A stretch of DNA of 64,000 bases from JANMJD01 sp963828405 (GTDB lineage Bacteria; Actinomycetota; Acidimicrobiia; Acidimicrobiales; Ilumatobacteraceae), in NCBI GenBank assembly GCA_963828405.1, contig CAWHEG010000031.1, forward strand, positions 1,612,001 through 1,676,000, in the 5' to 3' direction. The position numbers and the translations under genes were made by a program. This document shows positions 17,345-26,220 of the stretch, piece after piece (position 1 is the stretch's first letter; each line of letters begins with the position of its first letter). The notes under the pieces are model-generated. The model was given only the letters and a program-made list of their open reading frames with translations. It ran no database searches and had not been told where the DNA came from.

Positions 17345-18382
17345 TCACGCCGGCGTGCCTCCCAGGGCGCGGATGGCCCGGATGACCTCGGCGAACCGTC
17401 CGTCGGCCCCGTCGTCCCCCGACCGATCGTCGTGCAGCGGGACGATGACGGCGCCGGCCCGGCCCGTGTACCACCCGGCGATGGCGTCGGGCAGCCCGTC
17501 CCATGTCGCCGACAGCGTGAGCGCGTCGAGCACGTCGTCGGTCACGACGGCTCCCAGGCGTTCCCAATCGCCGGCGCGGACCATGGTCCGCAGCCGTTCG
17601 GGCAGGTCGGTGAACCCGTGGATCTCGAGCGAACGGGCGTAGGCCGGTGTCGAGTACAGGAAGGCCGTGGCGAACCGTTGCCGCTGGCGGGCCGCGGCGA
17701 GACCGGCGGCGGTCGGCGCGGTGACGATCGAGGCGTAGGCGACCACGTCGAGCGGTCGCATGCCGGCGGGGCGGGCGGCCAGGGCGGGGAGGCAGATCTC
17801 GTCGAGGTACCGCGGGTTGGAGTTCGTCGGATGGGTGATGTAGCCGTCGGCCACCCGGGCCGCCAGCCCGACCATCCGGTCGTTGACGCCGGCCAGCCAG
17901 ACCGGGGGCGGCCCGGCATCGGTCGGTCCGGGGTTGAACACCGGCTGCAACCGGGTGAAGCGGTAGTGCTCGCCCTCGTGGCGCAGCCGGTCGCCGGTGG
18001 CGAACGAGAGCCAGATCGCCCGCAGCGAGGCGACGTAGTCGGCCATCCGGCCCACCGGGTCGGTCCACGGCACCGAGTAGCGCTCCTCGATGTTCTGGCG
18101 GATCTGGGTGCCCAGGCCGAGCACGAACCTGCCCCCCGACATCGCCGCCAGGTCCCAGGCGGTGTAGGCGGTCAGCATCGGGCTGCGCACGAAGGCCAGG
18201 GCGACCCCGGCGACGACCTGCAGCCGCTCGCTGTGCTCGAGGGCGAGCAGGCTGACGGCCAGCGAGTCGTGCACCGTCTCGGGGACCTGTACACCGTCGT
18301 AGCCGAGCCGTTCGGCGCGCCGCACCCAGGCACCGGTGTCGCCCAGCGCCAGGCGGTCGGGCATCCCGGCGTAGACCTTCAT
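17345..18382 (-). CDS. LLM-class F420-dependent oxidoreductase
   Basis: A luciferase-like TIM-barrel of about 345 residues: MKVYAGMPD start, RAERLGYDGVQVPE, VAGVALAFVRSPMLTAYTAWDLAAMSGGRFVLGLG (in adjacent segments), and a C-terminal IVPLHDDRSG. This is the TIGR03617-like actinobacterial subgroup expected to use coenzyme F420. ATG at 18382 is preferred over the upstream in-frame start because GGGGA lies 8 bases before it. The gene is divergent from a carboxyltransferase gene, and tandem 13-base repeats fill the gap. The substrate is unknown; acyl-CoA-type genes nearby suggest lipid or xenobiotic breakdown. Confidence 0.85.
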   Translation of the reverse strand: MKVYAGMPDRLALGDTGAWVRRAERLGYDGVQVPETVHDSLAVSLLALEHSERLQVVAGVALAFVRSPMLTAYTAWDLAAMSGGRFVLGLGTQIRQNIEERYSVPWTDPVGRMADYVASLRAIWLSFATGDRLRHEGEHYRFTRLQPVFNPGPTDAGPPPVWLAGVNDRMVGLAARVADGYITHPTNSNPRYLDEICLPALAARPAGMRPLDVVAYASIVTAPTAAGLAAARQRQRFATAFLYSTPAYARSLEIHGFTDLPERLRTMVRAGDWERLGAVVTDDVLDALTLSATWDGLPDAIAGWYTGRAGAVIVPLHDDRSGDDGADGRFAEVIRAIRALGGTPA

Positions 18383-18412
18383 GCGTGTCGTCCCCTTCAG
18401 GCAGTCGGTGCC

Positions 18413-18469
18413 CACCGTGCAGGCTCACCGTGCAGGTTCACCGTGCAGGTCACCGTGCAGGTTCACCGG
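18413..18469. repeat. Tandem 12-13-base repeats in a divergent promoter region
   Basis: Four near-identical units CACCGTGCAGGTT (the first ends CT, the third is one base shorter) are followed by a decayed fifth unit. They occupy most of the space between the oppositely oriented starts at 18382 and 18493. They may be a regulator-binding array or simple slippage. Confidence 0.75.
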
Positions 18470-18492
18470 GCGGGAACGGGCAGAATCTCACA

Positions 18493-20016
18493 ATGCCCGG
18501 GGGTTGGTCACAACTGGACGACGCGCTCAGTCGTCGACGGGCGACGGCGCGGCGGATGGGAGGGGCCGAGCGTCTGGAGCGGCTCCGCGCCGCTGGGCGC
18601 CTCGATGCCCGGGCCCGCGTCGCCGGACTGCTCGACGACGGGACCTTCGCCGAGATCGGCCAACTGGCCGGCGCGCTCGACGGTCCGGGCGCCGCGGCCG
18701 ACGCCCTCGTCGCCGGCTACGGCGAGATCGACGGTCGGCCGGTGCTCGTCGGTTCGGAGGACGCCACCGTGCTCGGCGGCTCGATCGGCCTGGCCGGCGC
18801 GGCCAAGCGTGAGCGGCTGGCCCGGCTGGCCGGCCAGGAGCGCATCCCGCTGATCATGCTGCTCGACGGCGCCGGTCACCGCGTCAGCGCGCCCCTGGCC
18901 GACGGGTCGATGCCGCGCACCCGGCCGGCGCCCACCGATCTCGCCGCGCTCGCCGATCTTGCCGGCCGGGTACCCGTGCTCGTCGGGGTGATGGGGGCGT
19001 CGGCCGGGCACGGCGCCCTGTGCGCACCGCTCGCCGACGTGATCGTGATGGTCGAGGGGCAGGGCCAGCTGTTCACCGCCGGGCCGCCGATCGTGCGCGC
19101 CTCGACGGGGGAGCACGTCGACAAGGAGGCCCTCGGCGGATGGCACGTCGCCGGGCGCAGCGGGCTGGCCCACCTCGCCGCCGCCGACGACCTCGCGGCC
19201 CTCGACCTGCTCAGGGAGGTCTTCGGCTACCTGCCGCTCAACGCCTGGGCGTCGCCGCCGAGCCTCCGGCCCGTCGGGACGTCGCATCCCCGGCGTCCGC
19301 TGGGCGAGCTGATCGAGCCGGACCTGATGCGCCCGTACGACATCGGGCCGGTGATCGAGGAGCTGTTCGACGCCGACAGCGTGATCGAACTGCAGGAGCT
19401 CTACGGGCCCTCGGTGGTCTGCGCGTTGGCCCGGCTCGGCGGCGAGGCGGTCGCCGTGGTGGCCAACCAGCCGGCGGTGGCGGCGGGGGCGATCGACGTT
19501 GCCGGGGCCGACAAGGCGTCGCGGTTCATCGAGTTCGCAGGTTCGTTCCACCTCCCGCTCGTGCTGCTCGCCGACAACCCGGGGGTGCTGCCCGGTTCCG
19601 CCTCGGAGCGGGCGGGCATCCTGCGCCACGCCGCCCGGATGTTCGCCGCCCAGCACCGCCATCCTGGCCCGAAGATGCACGTCACGCTGCGCAAGGCGTT
19701 CGGTTTCGGCTCGTCGATCATGGGTCAGAACCCGTTCAGCGGTCAGACGATCACCCTGGCCCTCCCGACCGCCACCCTCGGCGCGATGCCCGCCCGCGGC
19801 GGGGCAGGGGCAGCGAAGCTCGACAGCGGGGCCGCCGACGGCCTGGCCGAACAGGAGTCGTCGGGCCCGTGGCGGTTCGCCGACACCCTGGCCTACGACG
19901 ACATCGTCGCCCCCGACGAGCTGCGCGCCCGGTTGACCGCTGTCCTGCGGGCGGCACTCGCCGGGCGGGCCACGGCCGCACCCGAGCCGCGGTCGCGGAT
20001 CGGTCACCTCCCCTGA
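18493..20016 (+). CDS. Acyl-CoA carboxylase carboxyltransferase subunit
   Basis: The 507-residue protein has the crotonase-like carboxyltransferase fold. The N-terminal half contains LRAAGRLDARARVAGLLDDGTFAEIG and the biotin-carboxyl region (GRPVLVGSEDATVLGGSIG). The C-terminal half contains VAVVANQPAV, LADNPGVLPGSASERAGILRH and the acyl-CoA oxyanion region FGFGSSIMGQNPF. It moves a carboxyl group from carboxybiotin to an acyl-CoA such as propionyl- or a longer branched acyl-CoA; the exact substrate is open. ATG at 18493 begins the conserved region. A longer in-frame start at 18385 would translate the tandem repeats and is rejected. No biotin carboxylase gene is adjacent. Confidence 0.88.
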   Translation: MPGGWSQLDDALSRRRATARRMGGAERLERLRAAGRLDARARVAGLLDDGTFAEIGQLAGALDGPGAAADALVAGYGEIDGRPVLVGSEDATVLGGSIGLAGAAKRERLARLAGQERIPLIMLLDGAGHRVSAPLADGSMPRTRPAPTDLAALADLAGRVPVLVGVMGASAGHGALCAPLADVIVMVEGQGQLFTAGPPIVRASTGEHVDKEALGGWHVAGRSGLAHLAAADDLAALDLLREVFGYLPLNAWASPPSLRPVGTSHPRRPLGELIEPDLMRPYDIGPVIEELFDADSVIELQELYGPSVVCALARLGGEAVAVVANQPAVAAGAIDVAGADKASRFIEFAGSFHLPLVLLADNPGVLPGSASERAGILRHAARMFAAQHRHPGPKMHVTLRKAFGFGSSIMGQNPFSGQTITLALPTATLGAMPARGGAGAAKLDSGAADGLAEQESSGPWRFADTLAYDDIVAPDELRARLTAVLRAALAGRATAAPEPRSRIGHLP

Positions 20017-20050
20017 CCGGCCGATCCCCCACCCGCCGGTACGAGCCTGC

Positions 20051-20141
20051 CGGTCCGACCCGCGGGTCCGACCCCGCCGATCCGACCCCGCCGATCCGAC
20101 CGCCGATCCGACCGGTCCGACCGGTCCGATCCGAGCGGTCG
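20051..20141. repeat. Degenerate GATCCGACC/GGTCCGACC repeats
   Basis: The intergenic space after the carboxyltransferase is built from repeats of CGATCCGACCC and CCGGTCCGACC, about nine partial units. No gene or clear hairpin of terminator type is visible. It looks like slipped tandem sequence of a kind common in high-GC intergenic DNA. Confidence 0.6.
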
Positions 20142-20192
20142 GGCGACAGGTGATCTGGCAGATCGGAGCCCGATGAACGCGACCGTGCGGCG

Positions 20193-20975
20193 ATGAACGC
20201 CGTCGACCATCTCGTCGCCTTCGCCGCGGCCTGCGCCGCAGGCGGGGTGAACGCCCTGGCCGGGGGCGGCACGCTGATCTCGTTCCCCGTCCTGGTCGCT
20301 CTCGGGGTGCCGCCGGTGTCGGCGAACATCACCAACACCGTGGCCCTCAGCCCCGGGTACCTCGGCGGCGCGCTGGCCCAGCGCACCGAGATCGCCGCCC
20401 AACGCGGCCGCGTCCGCCGGCTCGGGCTGGCCGCGGCGGCAGGCGGCCTGGCCGGATCGATCCTGCTCACCCTGACGAGCAACGACGCCTTCCGCAAGCT
20501 GATCCCCGTGCTCCTCTTCGCCGCGGCGACGTTGCTGGCCACCCAGGACCGCATCCGGCGGCTGCTCGGGATCGGCGTGGTTGCGGGCGGCGAAGCGCCC
20601 GGCGGAGGCGACGCCGACGGCCGGTGGCTGGCCGCTCCGGTGTTCGCCGTATCGATCTACGGCGGCTACTTCGGCGCCGGGTTGGGGATCATGCTGCTGG
20701 CCGTGCTCGGCATCGCCCTGCACGATCGGCTCGACCGGCTCAACGCCCTCAAGCAGGTGCTGTCGCTGATCATCAACACGACCGCCGCACTGTTCTTCCT
20801 CACCTCGGGCAAGGTCTACTGGTCGTTGGCCGGGGTGATGGCGGTCGGCAGCCTGCTCGGCGGCAATCTGGGCGGCCGGTTCGCCGGCCGGGTCCGGCCG
20901 GCCCGACTCCGCCTGATCGTCGTCACCATCGGATTCGCCGTCGCCGTCGTCTACGCCGCCCGCACCTGGTGGTGA
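20193..20975 (+). CDS. TauE/SafE (TSUP) family membrane transporter
   Basis: 260 residues with about eight hydrophobic segments. The family hallmark is GGVNALAGGGTLISFPVL near the N-terminus, repeated after the pseudo-twofold axis by SIYGGYFGAGLGIMLLAVLG. Members export sulfite, sulfoacetate or other organosulfur anions or import related compounds; no neighbour points to a substrate. The ATG at 20193 is preferred over an ATG 21 bases upstream. It is likely cotranscribed with the alcohol dehydrogenase gene 22 bases downstream. Confidence 0.88.
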   Translation: MNAVDHLVAFAAACAAGGVNALAGGGTLISFPVLVALGVPPVSANITNTVALSPGYLGGALAQRTEIAAQRGRVRRLGLAAAAGGLAGSILLTLTSNDAFRKLIPVLLFAAATLLATQDRIRRLLGIGVVAGGEAPGGGDADGRWLAAPVFAVSIYGGYFGAGLGIMLLAVLGIALHDRLDRLNALKQVLSLIINTTAALFFLTSGKVYWSLAGVMAVGSLLGGNLGGRFAGRVRPARLRLIVVTIGFAVAVVYAARTWW

Positions 20976-20997
20976 CACCGCGGCCTACGCTGCCGCG

Positions 20998-22148
20998 GTG
21001 CCCACCGACGTCCTCGCCGCCACGCTCGTCGCTCCCGGCCGCCTCGAGCTGCGCCGCTACCCGTTCCCGGAGGCGCTCGAACCCGGGGCTGTGCTCGTCG
21101 AGATGCTCGCCTCGGGCATCTGCGGGACCGACAAGCACACCTTCCGCGGTGAGACCCAGCAGTACGCCGGCACCGACCACGCCTCCTCGACGCCGTTCCC
21201 GATCATCCAGGGCCACGAGAACGTCGGGGTCGTCACGGCGATCGGCGACGGCGGAGCCACCGCCTTCGACGGTTCGGCGTTGCGTGTCGGCGATCGGGTG
21301 GTGCCCGCCCCCAACCGGGCCTGTGGGACGTGCGAGTTCTGCCTCGACGACTTCCCGTACTACTTCTGCCGCCGCCTCGAGAACTACGGCAACTCGCTGA
21401 GCTGCGCCGACGCGCCGTACCTGTTCGGCGGGTGGGCCGAGTACCTCTACCTCCGCCCGGGGACACCGGTGTTCAAGGTGCCCGACGGGCTGCCCACCGG
21501 CGTGGCCGTGCTCACCGAGCTCTTCGCCGTGACCCACAGCCTCGATCTCGTGGCCCGCATGCCGCGCCCGGGCGGTTTCCGGCCGGGCGACACGGTCGCC
21601 GTCGTCGGTGTCGGCCCGGTCGGCGTCGTCCACGTGGCCAAGGCCGCCCTGCTCGGCGCCTCGCGGGTGATCGCCATCGATCCATTCGGGCGCGGGTGGC
21701 CCTCGGCGCCGACCTGGGCGCCACCGACACCCTGGTGGCCGGTGGGGCCGACCCGGAAGTGGCCGCCTTCGTGCGCGAGGTGACCGCTGGCCGCGGCGTC
21801 GACGTGGTGGTCGACGCCACGGGCATGCCGGGGAGCTTCGGTCCGGCGCTCGGGCTGCTGCGCGATGGCGGCACCCTCGTCGAGGTCGGGGCGTTCGTCG
21901 ATCTCGGACCGGTGCCCGTCAACCCGGCGTCGATCCTCGGGCGCAACCTGACGATCGTCGGGGTGGCCGGTGAGGATGCCCGTGCCTACGACTCGACGCT
22001 GGCGATGCTGGCCGCCAACCACGAGCGCATCCCGTTCGCCCGGGCGGTGACCCACACCTTCCCGCTCGAACAGGTCGAGTTGGCGATGCACACCGCGCTC
22101 GGCGCCGACACGGCGATGAAGGTCGTGCTCGCACCGTCGCGCCCCTGA
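20998..22148 (+). CDS. Zinc-dependent alcohol dehydrogenase family protein; apparent frameshift
   Basis: GTG start. The protein has the catalytic-zinc site (GICGTDKHTF, GHENVG) and a structural-zinc cluster (NRACGTCEFCLDDFPYYFC), followed by a Rossmann fold (GDTVAVVGVGPVGVVHVAKAALLG, RVIAIDPFG). At about 21690 the frame changes: the sequence ARVALGADLGATDTLVAGG and the rest to the TGA at 22146-22148 are in the next frame, consistent with one missing base in the GGG run. With that base the product is about 383 residues, normal for this family. It likely oxidises an alcohol or a polyol with NAD(P). Confidence 0.82.
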
Positions 22149-22191
22149 CCCGACGGTGCGCGCCGGCCCGCCGGCGTGGCAGCATCGGCGG

Positions 22192-23166
22192 ATGTCCGCA
22201 TCGATGGAGTACCGCCGGGTGGGTCGTTCGGGGTTGCAGGTCAGCGCGCTCTCGTTCGGTTCGTGGGTCACGTTCGACAACCAGCTCGACGTCGGGTTGG
22301 CCGCCGAGTGCATGTCCGTCGCCCGGGACCACGGGGTCAACTTCTTCGACAACGCCGAGGCCTACGCCGGGGGCGAGAGCGAACGGATCATGGGCGACGT
22401 CTTCCGCCGGCTCGACTGGCCGCGGCACTCCTACGTCGTGTCGAGCAAGTTCTACTGGGGCCTGCACGACGGGCCGAACAACCGCAACACCCTCAACCGC
22501 AAGTACCTCCACGGGGCGATCACCGCCTCCCTCGACCGCTTCGGCCTCGAGTACCTCGACATCGTCTACTGCCACCGAGCCGATCCGAACACGCCGATCG
22601 AGGAGACCGTGTCGGCGATGAGCGACATGATCACCCGGGGCCAGGCGCTGTACTGGGGTACGAGCGAGTGGACGGCCGACGAGATCCGCGCCGCATACGG
22701 TGCCGCCGAGCGCCACCACCTGCACCGTCCGATCGTCGAGCAGCCGCAGTACCACCTGCTCGAACGGACGCGGGTCGACAAGGAGTACGTCCGGCTGTAC
22801 GAGGACCACGGGCTCGGGCTGACCACGTGGAGCCCGTTGGCCAGCGGCGTGCTCACCGGCAAGTACGCCTCGGGCATCCCCGACGGCAGCCGAGCTGCGC
22901 TGAAGGGGTACGAGTGGTTGCGCGACAGCCTGACCGATGCCGCCACGAACGCCGTCGTCGCCGATCTCGCCGGCGTGGCCCGGGATCTCGACTGCTCGCT
23001 CGCCCAACTCGCCATCGCCTGGTGCGCCCGCAACCCCCACGTGTCGTCGGTGATCACGGGGGCCAGCCGGCCCGAGCAGGTCGCCGAGAACATGGGGGCG
23101 ATGGCCGTCATCGAGCGGCTGACCGCCGACGTGATGGACCGAATCCGCCGGATCGTCACCCGCTGA
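22192..23166 (+). CDS. Aldo/keto reductase
   Basis: A TIM-barrel of about 324 residues beginning MEYRRVGRSGLQVSALSFGSW, with the catalytic Asp/Tyr in DNAEAYAGGESE, Lys in VVSSKFYWG and His in YCHRADPNTP, and the C-terminal NADPH site SSVITGASRPEQVAEN. It most resembles the potassium-channel beta-subunit/YghZ branch of AKRs that reduce aldehydes or methylglyoxal with NADPH. The ATG at 22192 is chosen, and the ATG at 22204 would also fit. It lies 43 bases after the alcohol dehydrogenase and 33 before an acyl-CoA dehydrogenase, all on one strand. Confidence 0.9.
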   Translation: MSASMEYRRVGRSGLQVSALSFGSWVTFDNQLDVGLAAECMSVARDHGVNFFDNAEAYAGGESERIMGDVFRRLDWPRHSYVVSSKFYWGLHDGPNNRNTLNRKYLHGAITASLDRFGLEYLDIVYCHRADPNTPIEETVSAMSDMITRGQALYWGTSEWTADEIRAAYGAAERHHLHRPIVEQPQYHLLERTRVDKEYVRLYEDHGLGLTTWSPLASGVLTGKYASGIPDGSRAALKGYEWLRDSLTDAATNAVVADLAGVARDLDCSLAQLAIAWCARNPHVSSVITGASRPEQVAENMGAMAVIERLTADVMDRIRRIVTR

Positions 23167-23199
23167 CGCCGGCCGCCCGAGCTGTTCGAAGGACCGCGG

Positions 23200-24354
23200 G
23201 TGAACGACGACGACTTCCGCGCCGAGGTGAGGCGGTGGTTGGCGGCCAATGTCGTCGGCGAGTTCGCCGAGCTCCAGGGGAGGGGCGGCCCCGGTGACGA
23301 GGACATCGGCTTCGAGACCCGGGTGGCCTGGGAGCAGCTGCTCGGTCGGGCCGGGTGGATCGGTCTCGGCTGGCCGGTCGAGCACGGCGGGCGGGGCGCC
23401 GGTGTCGACCGGCAGGTCATCTGGGCCGAGGAGTACACCAGGGCCCAGGCGCCGGCGCGGGTCAACCACATGGGCGAGAACCTGCTCGGCCCGACGCTGA
23501 TCGAGTACGGCACACCGGCCCAGCGGGAGCGATTCCTCCCCGGGATCCTCGCCGGCACCGAACGGTGGTGCCAGGGCTACTCCGAACCGAACGCGGGCAG
23601 CGATCTGGCCAACGTCCAGACCCGGGCCGTGCTCGATGGCGACGAGTGGGTGATCGACGGCCAGAAGGTGTGGACGTCGCTGGCCCACGTGAGCCACTGG
23701 TGCTTCGTCGTCGCCCGCACCGAGCCTGGCTCCACCCGCCACCGCGGGTTGAGCTTCCTGCTCGTGCCGATGGACCAACCGGGCGTCGAGACCCGGATCA
23801 TCGTCCAGCTCACCGGGGGCGGCGAGTTCAACGAGACGTTCTTCACCGGAGCCCGTACCCCGGCCGAGATGATCGTCGGCGCGCCGGGGGAGGGATGGCG
23901 GGTGGCGATGGGGTTGCTCGGCTTCGAGCGGGGCATCTCGACCCTCGCCCAGCAGGTCGGGCTTCGAACGTGAGCTGCACCGCCTGTTCGAGCTGGCCGC
24001 CGGACGCCGGCACGACGCCGTCCTGCGCCAGCGACTCGCCCGACGCCTACACCGGGCTGCAGCTGATGCGCTGGAACGCGTTGCGTTCGATGGGTTCGGG
24101 CGTGCCCGGGCCCGAGGCGTCGATCTCCAAGCTCTTCTGGGGAACGTGGCACCGCGAGCTGGGCAACCTGATGATCGACGTCCTCGGCGCGGAGGCCCTC
24201 GTCGCCGACGGCCTGCCCTACGAGCTGACGCCTGGAGCAGAAGCTGTTCCTGTTCACCCGGTCCGACACCATCTACGGCGGGTCGAACGAGATCCAGCGC
24301 AACGTCATCGGCGAACGGGTCCTCGGACTGCCCAAGGAGCCGTCGACCGGCTGA
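23200..24354 (+). pseudogene. Acyl-CoA dehydrogenase with three apparent single-base insertions
   Basis: From the GTG at 23200 the N-terminal two thirds are normal (GYSEPNAGSDLANVQTRAVL, GQKVWTSLAHVSHWCFVVA, TGGGEFNETFFTG). Then three extra bases shift the frame: G at 23959-23961 (expected GFERELHRLFELAAG), C at 24039-24041 (expected ADAYTGLQLMRWNALRSMG) and G at 24234-24235 (expected LTPEQKLFLFTRSDTIYGG). After the third the original frame returns and ends properly with GERVLGLPKEPSTG at 24354. Removing all three gives about 383 residues, the normal size. Three +1 events within 280 bases, all in G or C runs, suggest consensus errors as much as real decay. Confidence 0.8.
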
Positions 24355-24409
24355 GCGTGGTGCACCGCCGTCCGTCGGCGAGCGCCGCCGGCGCTCTATC
24401 GTCGGGCGG

Positions 24410-25168
24410 GTGACGCCTCCCGAGTACGTTCCCGCCCACGGCCTGCTCGCCGGCAAGACCGTGCTGATCACAGCGGCGGCGGGGAGTGGGATCGGTTCGG
24501 CCGCAGCCCGGCGGTGCGTCGAGGAGGGGGCCCGGGTGGTGATCTCCGACAAGCACGAGCGTCGCCTGGCCGAGACGGCCGCCGAGCTCGGCGTGGTGGG
24601 CATCCCGTGCGACGTCACCGTGCAGGCGAACGTCGACGCGCTGTTCGCCGCGGCGATCGCCGAGCTCGGCCATCTCGACGTGTTGATCAACAACGCCGGG
24701 CTGGGGGGCACCGCCGAGGTGCATGAGATGACCGACGACCAGTGGTCGATCGTGCTCGACGTGACGCTCACCGCCACCTTCCGGTGCACCCGTGCCGCGC
24801 TCGCCCACATGTACGGTCGGGGCTCGGGGGTGATCGTCAACAACGCCTCCGTGCTCGGCTGGCGGGCCCAGGCCGGCCAGGCCCACTACGCCGCGGCGAA
24901 GGCCGGGGTGATGGCGCTCACCCGCTGCGCGGCGGTCGAGGCGGCGCCACGCGGCGTCCGGGTCAACGCCGTCTCCCCGTCGCTGGCGATGCATGCCAAC
25001 CTGGCCAAGGTCACCTCGGACGACCTGCTCACCGAACTGACCGCTCGGGAGGTGTTCGGTCGGGCCGCCGAGCCGTGGGAGATCGCCAACGTGATGGTCT
25101 TCCTGGCCTCGGACTACTCGTCGTTCCTCACCGGTGAGGTGATCTCGGCCTCGTCGCAGCACGCCTGA
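24410..25168 (+). CDS. Short-chain dehydrogenase/reductase
   Basis: GTG at 24410 gives about 252 residues. The cofactor motif is TAAAGSGIGSAAARR, followed by CDVTVQANVDAL, NNAGLGGTAE, the catalytic Ser in NNASVLGW and the Y-x-x-x-K in HYAAAKAGVMAL. The end (AEPWEIANVMVFLASDYSSFLTGEV) is standard for classical SDRs. The frame extends upstream only as overlap with the acyl-CoA dehydrogenase. Its place after two acyl-CoA-type genes suggests a 3-hydroxyacyl or steroid substrate, which is inference. Confidence 0.9.
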   Translation: MTPPEYVPAHGLLAGKTVLITAAAGSGIGSAAARRCVEEGARVVISDKHERRLAETAAELGVVGIPCDVTVQANVDALFAAAIAELGHLDVLINNAGLGGTAEVHEMTDDQWSIVLDVTLTATFRCTRAALAHMYGRGSGVIVNNASVLGWRAQAGQAHYAAAKAGVMALTRCAAVEAAPRGVRVNAVSPSLAMHANLAKVTSDDLLTELTAREVFGRAAEPWEIANVMVFLASDYSSFLTGEVISASSQHA

Positions 25169-25241
25169 ATCTACGGCGCCTTGGTAGGTAATGAGCGCGT
25201 TGAGTGATATTCGCCTCCCTGATACTGCATTCCGTAGCCGT

Positions 25242-25247
25242 TACACT
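25242..25247 (+). promoter_or_regulatory. Candidate -10 box for a leaderless GNAT transcript
   Basis: TACACT lies 8 bases before the GTG start at 25256 and there is no Shine-Dalgarno sequence between, which fits leaderless initiation common in actinobacteria. No good -35 box is visible. Confidence 0.3.
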
Positions 25248-25255
25248 GTGATCTC

Positions 25256-26215
25256 GTGCCGCGTATCGAGCTCCGCCCGCTGTCGATCGAGGTCGCCGAA
25301 CCTCTGCTGACCATGATCAACAAGGCCGGGCGGTTCGACCGCTTTCCCCAGGTGTTCACGATGGACGAGCTGGTCGCCGAGTTCGCCGAACCCCATTTCG
25401 TCGCCGTCGAGGACGGACGGGTGGCCTACCTCGACGGAGCGCTGGCCGGTTGGAGCCGCGTATGGCACCGTCCGTCGGACGATCGGCTGGAGCGGGCGTA
25501 CGTCTTCGGGACGGTCGACCCGGCCAAGCGGGAAAACGGGGTGGGCCGGGCCCTGCTCACCTGGGGCCGCGATCGGGCGATCGAGCGGCTCCGGGCGCGG
25601 AGCAACGACCTGCCCAAGTTCGTGCGCATCGACGCCTCCGAGCACATCCACGCCGCCCATCGGCTCTACCACGCGCTGGGTTTCCGCCCGGTGCGATGGT
25701 TCGAGGACCTCGTTCGCCCGCTCGACGATCCTCCGGCGCTGTTCCAACCCGCCGGGGTGGAACTGATCCGCTGGCCGTCCGACCGGGTGGAAGAGCTGCG
25801 CCAGGTGCGCAACCAGGCGTTCGACGACCATTGGGGTTCGACCGGGATGAGTCCCGAGGCGTGGAGTCATTTCCTCGCTGGCCATGGTATCCGCACCGAC
25901 CTCAGCCTGGCCGCCGTCGACGAGGCCAGCGGTCGGATCGTCGGTCTGGCGGTCAACGCCAACTACCCCGACGACGAGGAGCTCCTCGGCCGCCGCGAGG
26001 GGTGGATCGAGACCGTCGGCACGTTGGCGTCGTGGCGTGGCCGGGGGGTCGCCTCGGCGTTGATCAGCTCCTCGATCTCGGCGTTCGGGGCGGCCGGGTT
26101 CACCCACGCCGCCCTCAACGTCGATTCGGCCAGCCCGACCGGGGCGGCAGGCCTCTATCGCAAGCTCGGCTTCGAGCCCACGCAGCGCTCGATCACCCAC
26201 GAGATCGCTCTCTGA
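25256..26215 (+). CDS. Tandem GNAT-fold N-acetyltransferase
   Basis: 319 residues with two GNAT folds. The second is the better conserved, with the acetyl-CoA pyrophosphate loop TLASWRGRGVASALISSSI and the C-terminal NVDSASPTGAAGLYRKLGFEP. The first is degenerate but retains GTVDPAKRENGVGRALLTWG and HAAHRLYHALGFRP. Two-domain GNATs of this size include MshD-like and Eis-like enzymes in actinobacteria, but I cannot assign a substrate. GTG start, apparently leaderless. It is convergent with the HTH-DinB gene, five bases apart. Confidence 0.8.
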   Translation: MPRIELRPLSIEVAEPLLTMINKAGRFDRFPQVFTMDELVAEFAEPHFVAVEDGRVAYLDGALAGWSRVWHRPSDDRLERAYVFGTVDPAKRENGVGRALLTWGRDRAIERLRARSNDLPKFVRIDASEHIHAAHRLYHALGFRPVRWFEDLVRPLDDPPALFQPAGVELIRWPSDRVEELRQVRNQAFDDHWGSTGMSPEAWSHFLAGHGIRTDLSLAAVDEASGRIVGLAVNANYPDDEELLGRREGWIETVGTLASWRGRGVASALISSSISAFGAAGFTHAALNVDSASPTGAAGLYRKLGFEPTQRSITHEIAL

Positions 26216-26220
26216 GTCGA

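Noticed and set aside
18413..18469. CRISPR-like array
   Set aside because: Units are 12-13 bases and directly joined, without spacers, and there are no cas genes in the window.
18385..18492. Longer N-terminus for the carboxyltransferase
   Set aside because: It would translate the tandem repeats and lacks conservation; ATG at 18493 begins the conserved region.
21919..24843. Minus-strand open frame of about 974 codons across three plus-strand genes
   Set aside because: It spans several unrelated genes in antisense with compositionally biased text and no recognisable motif.
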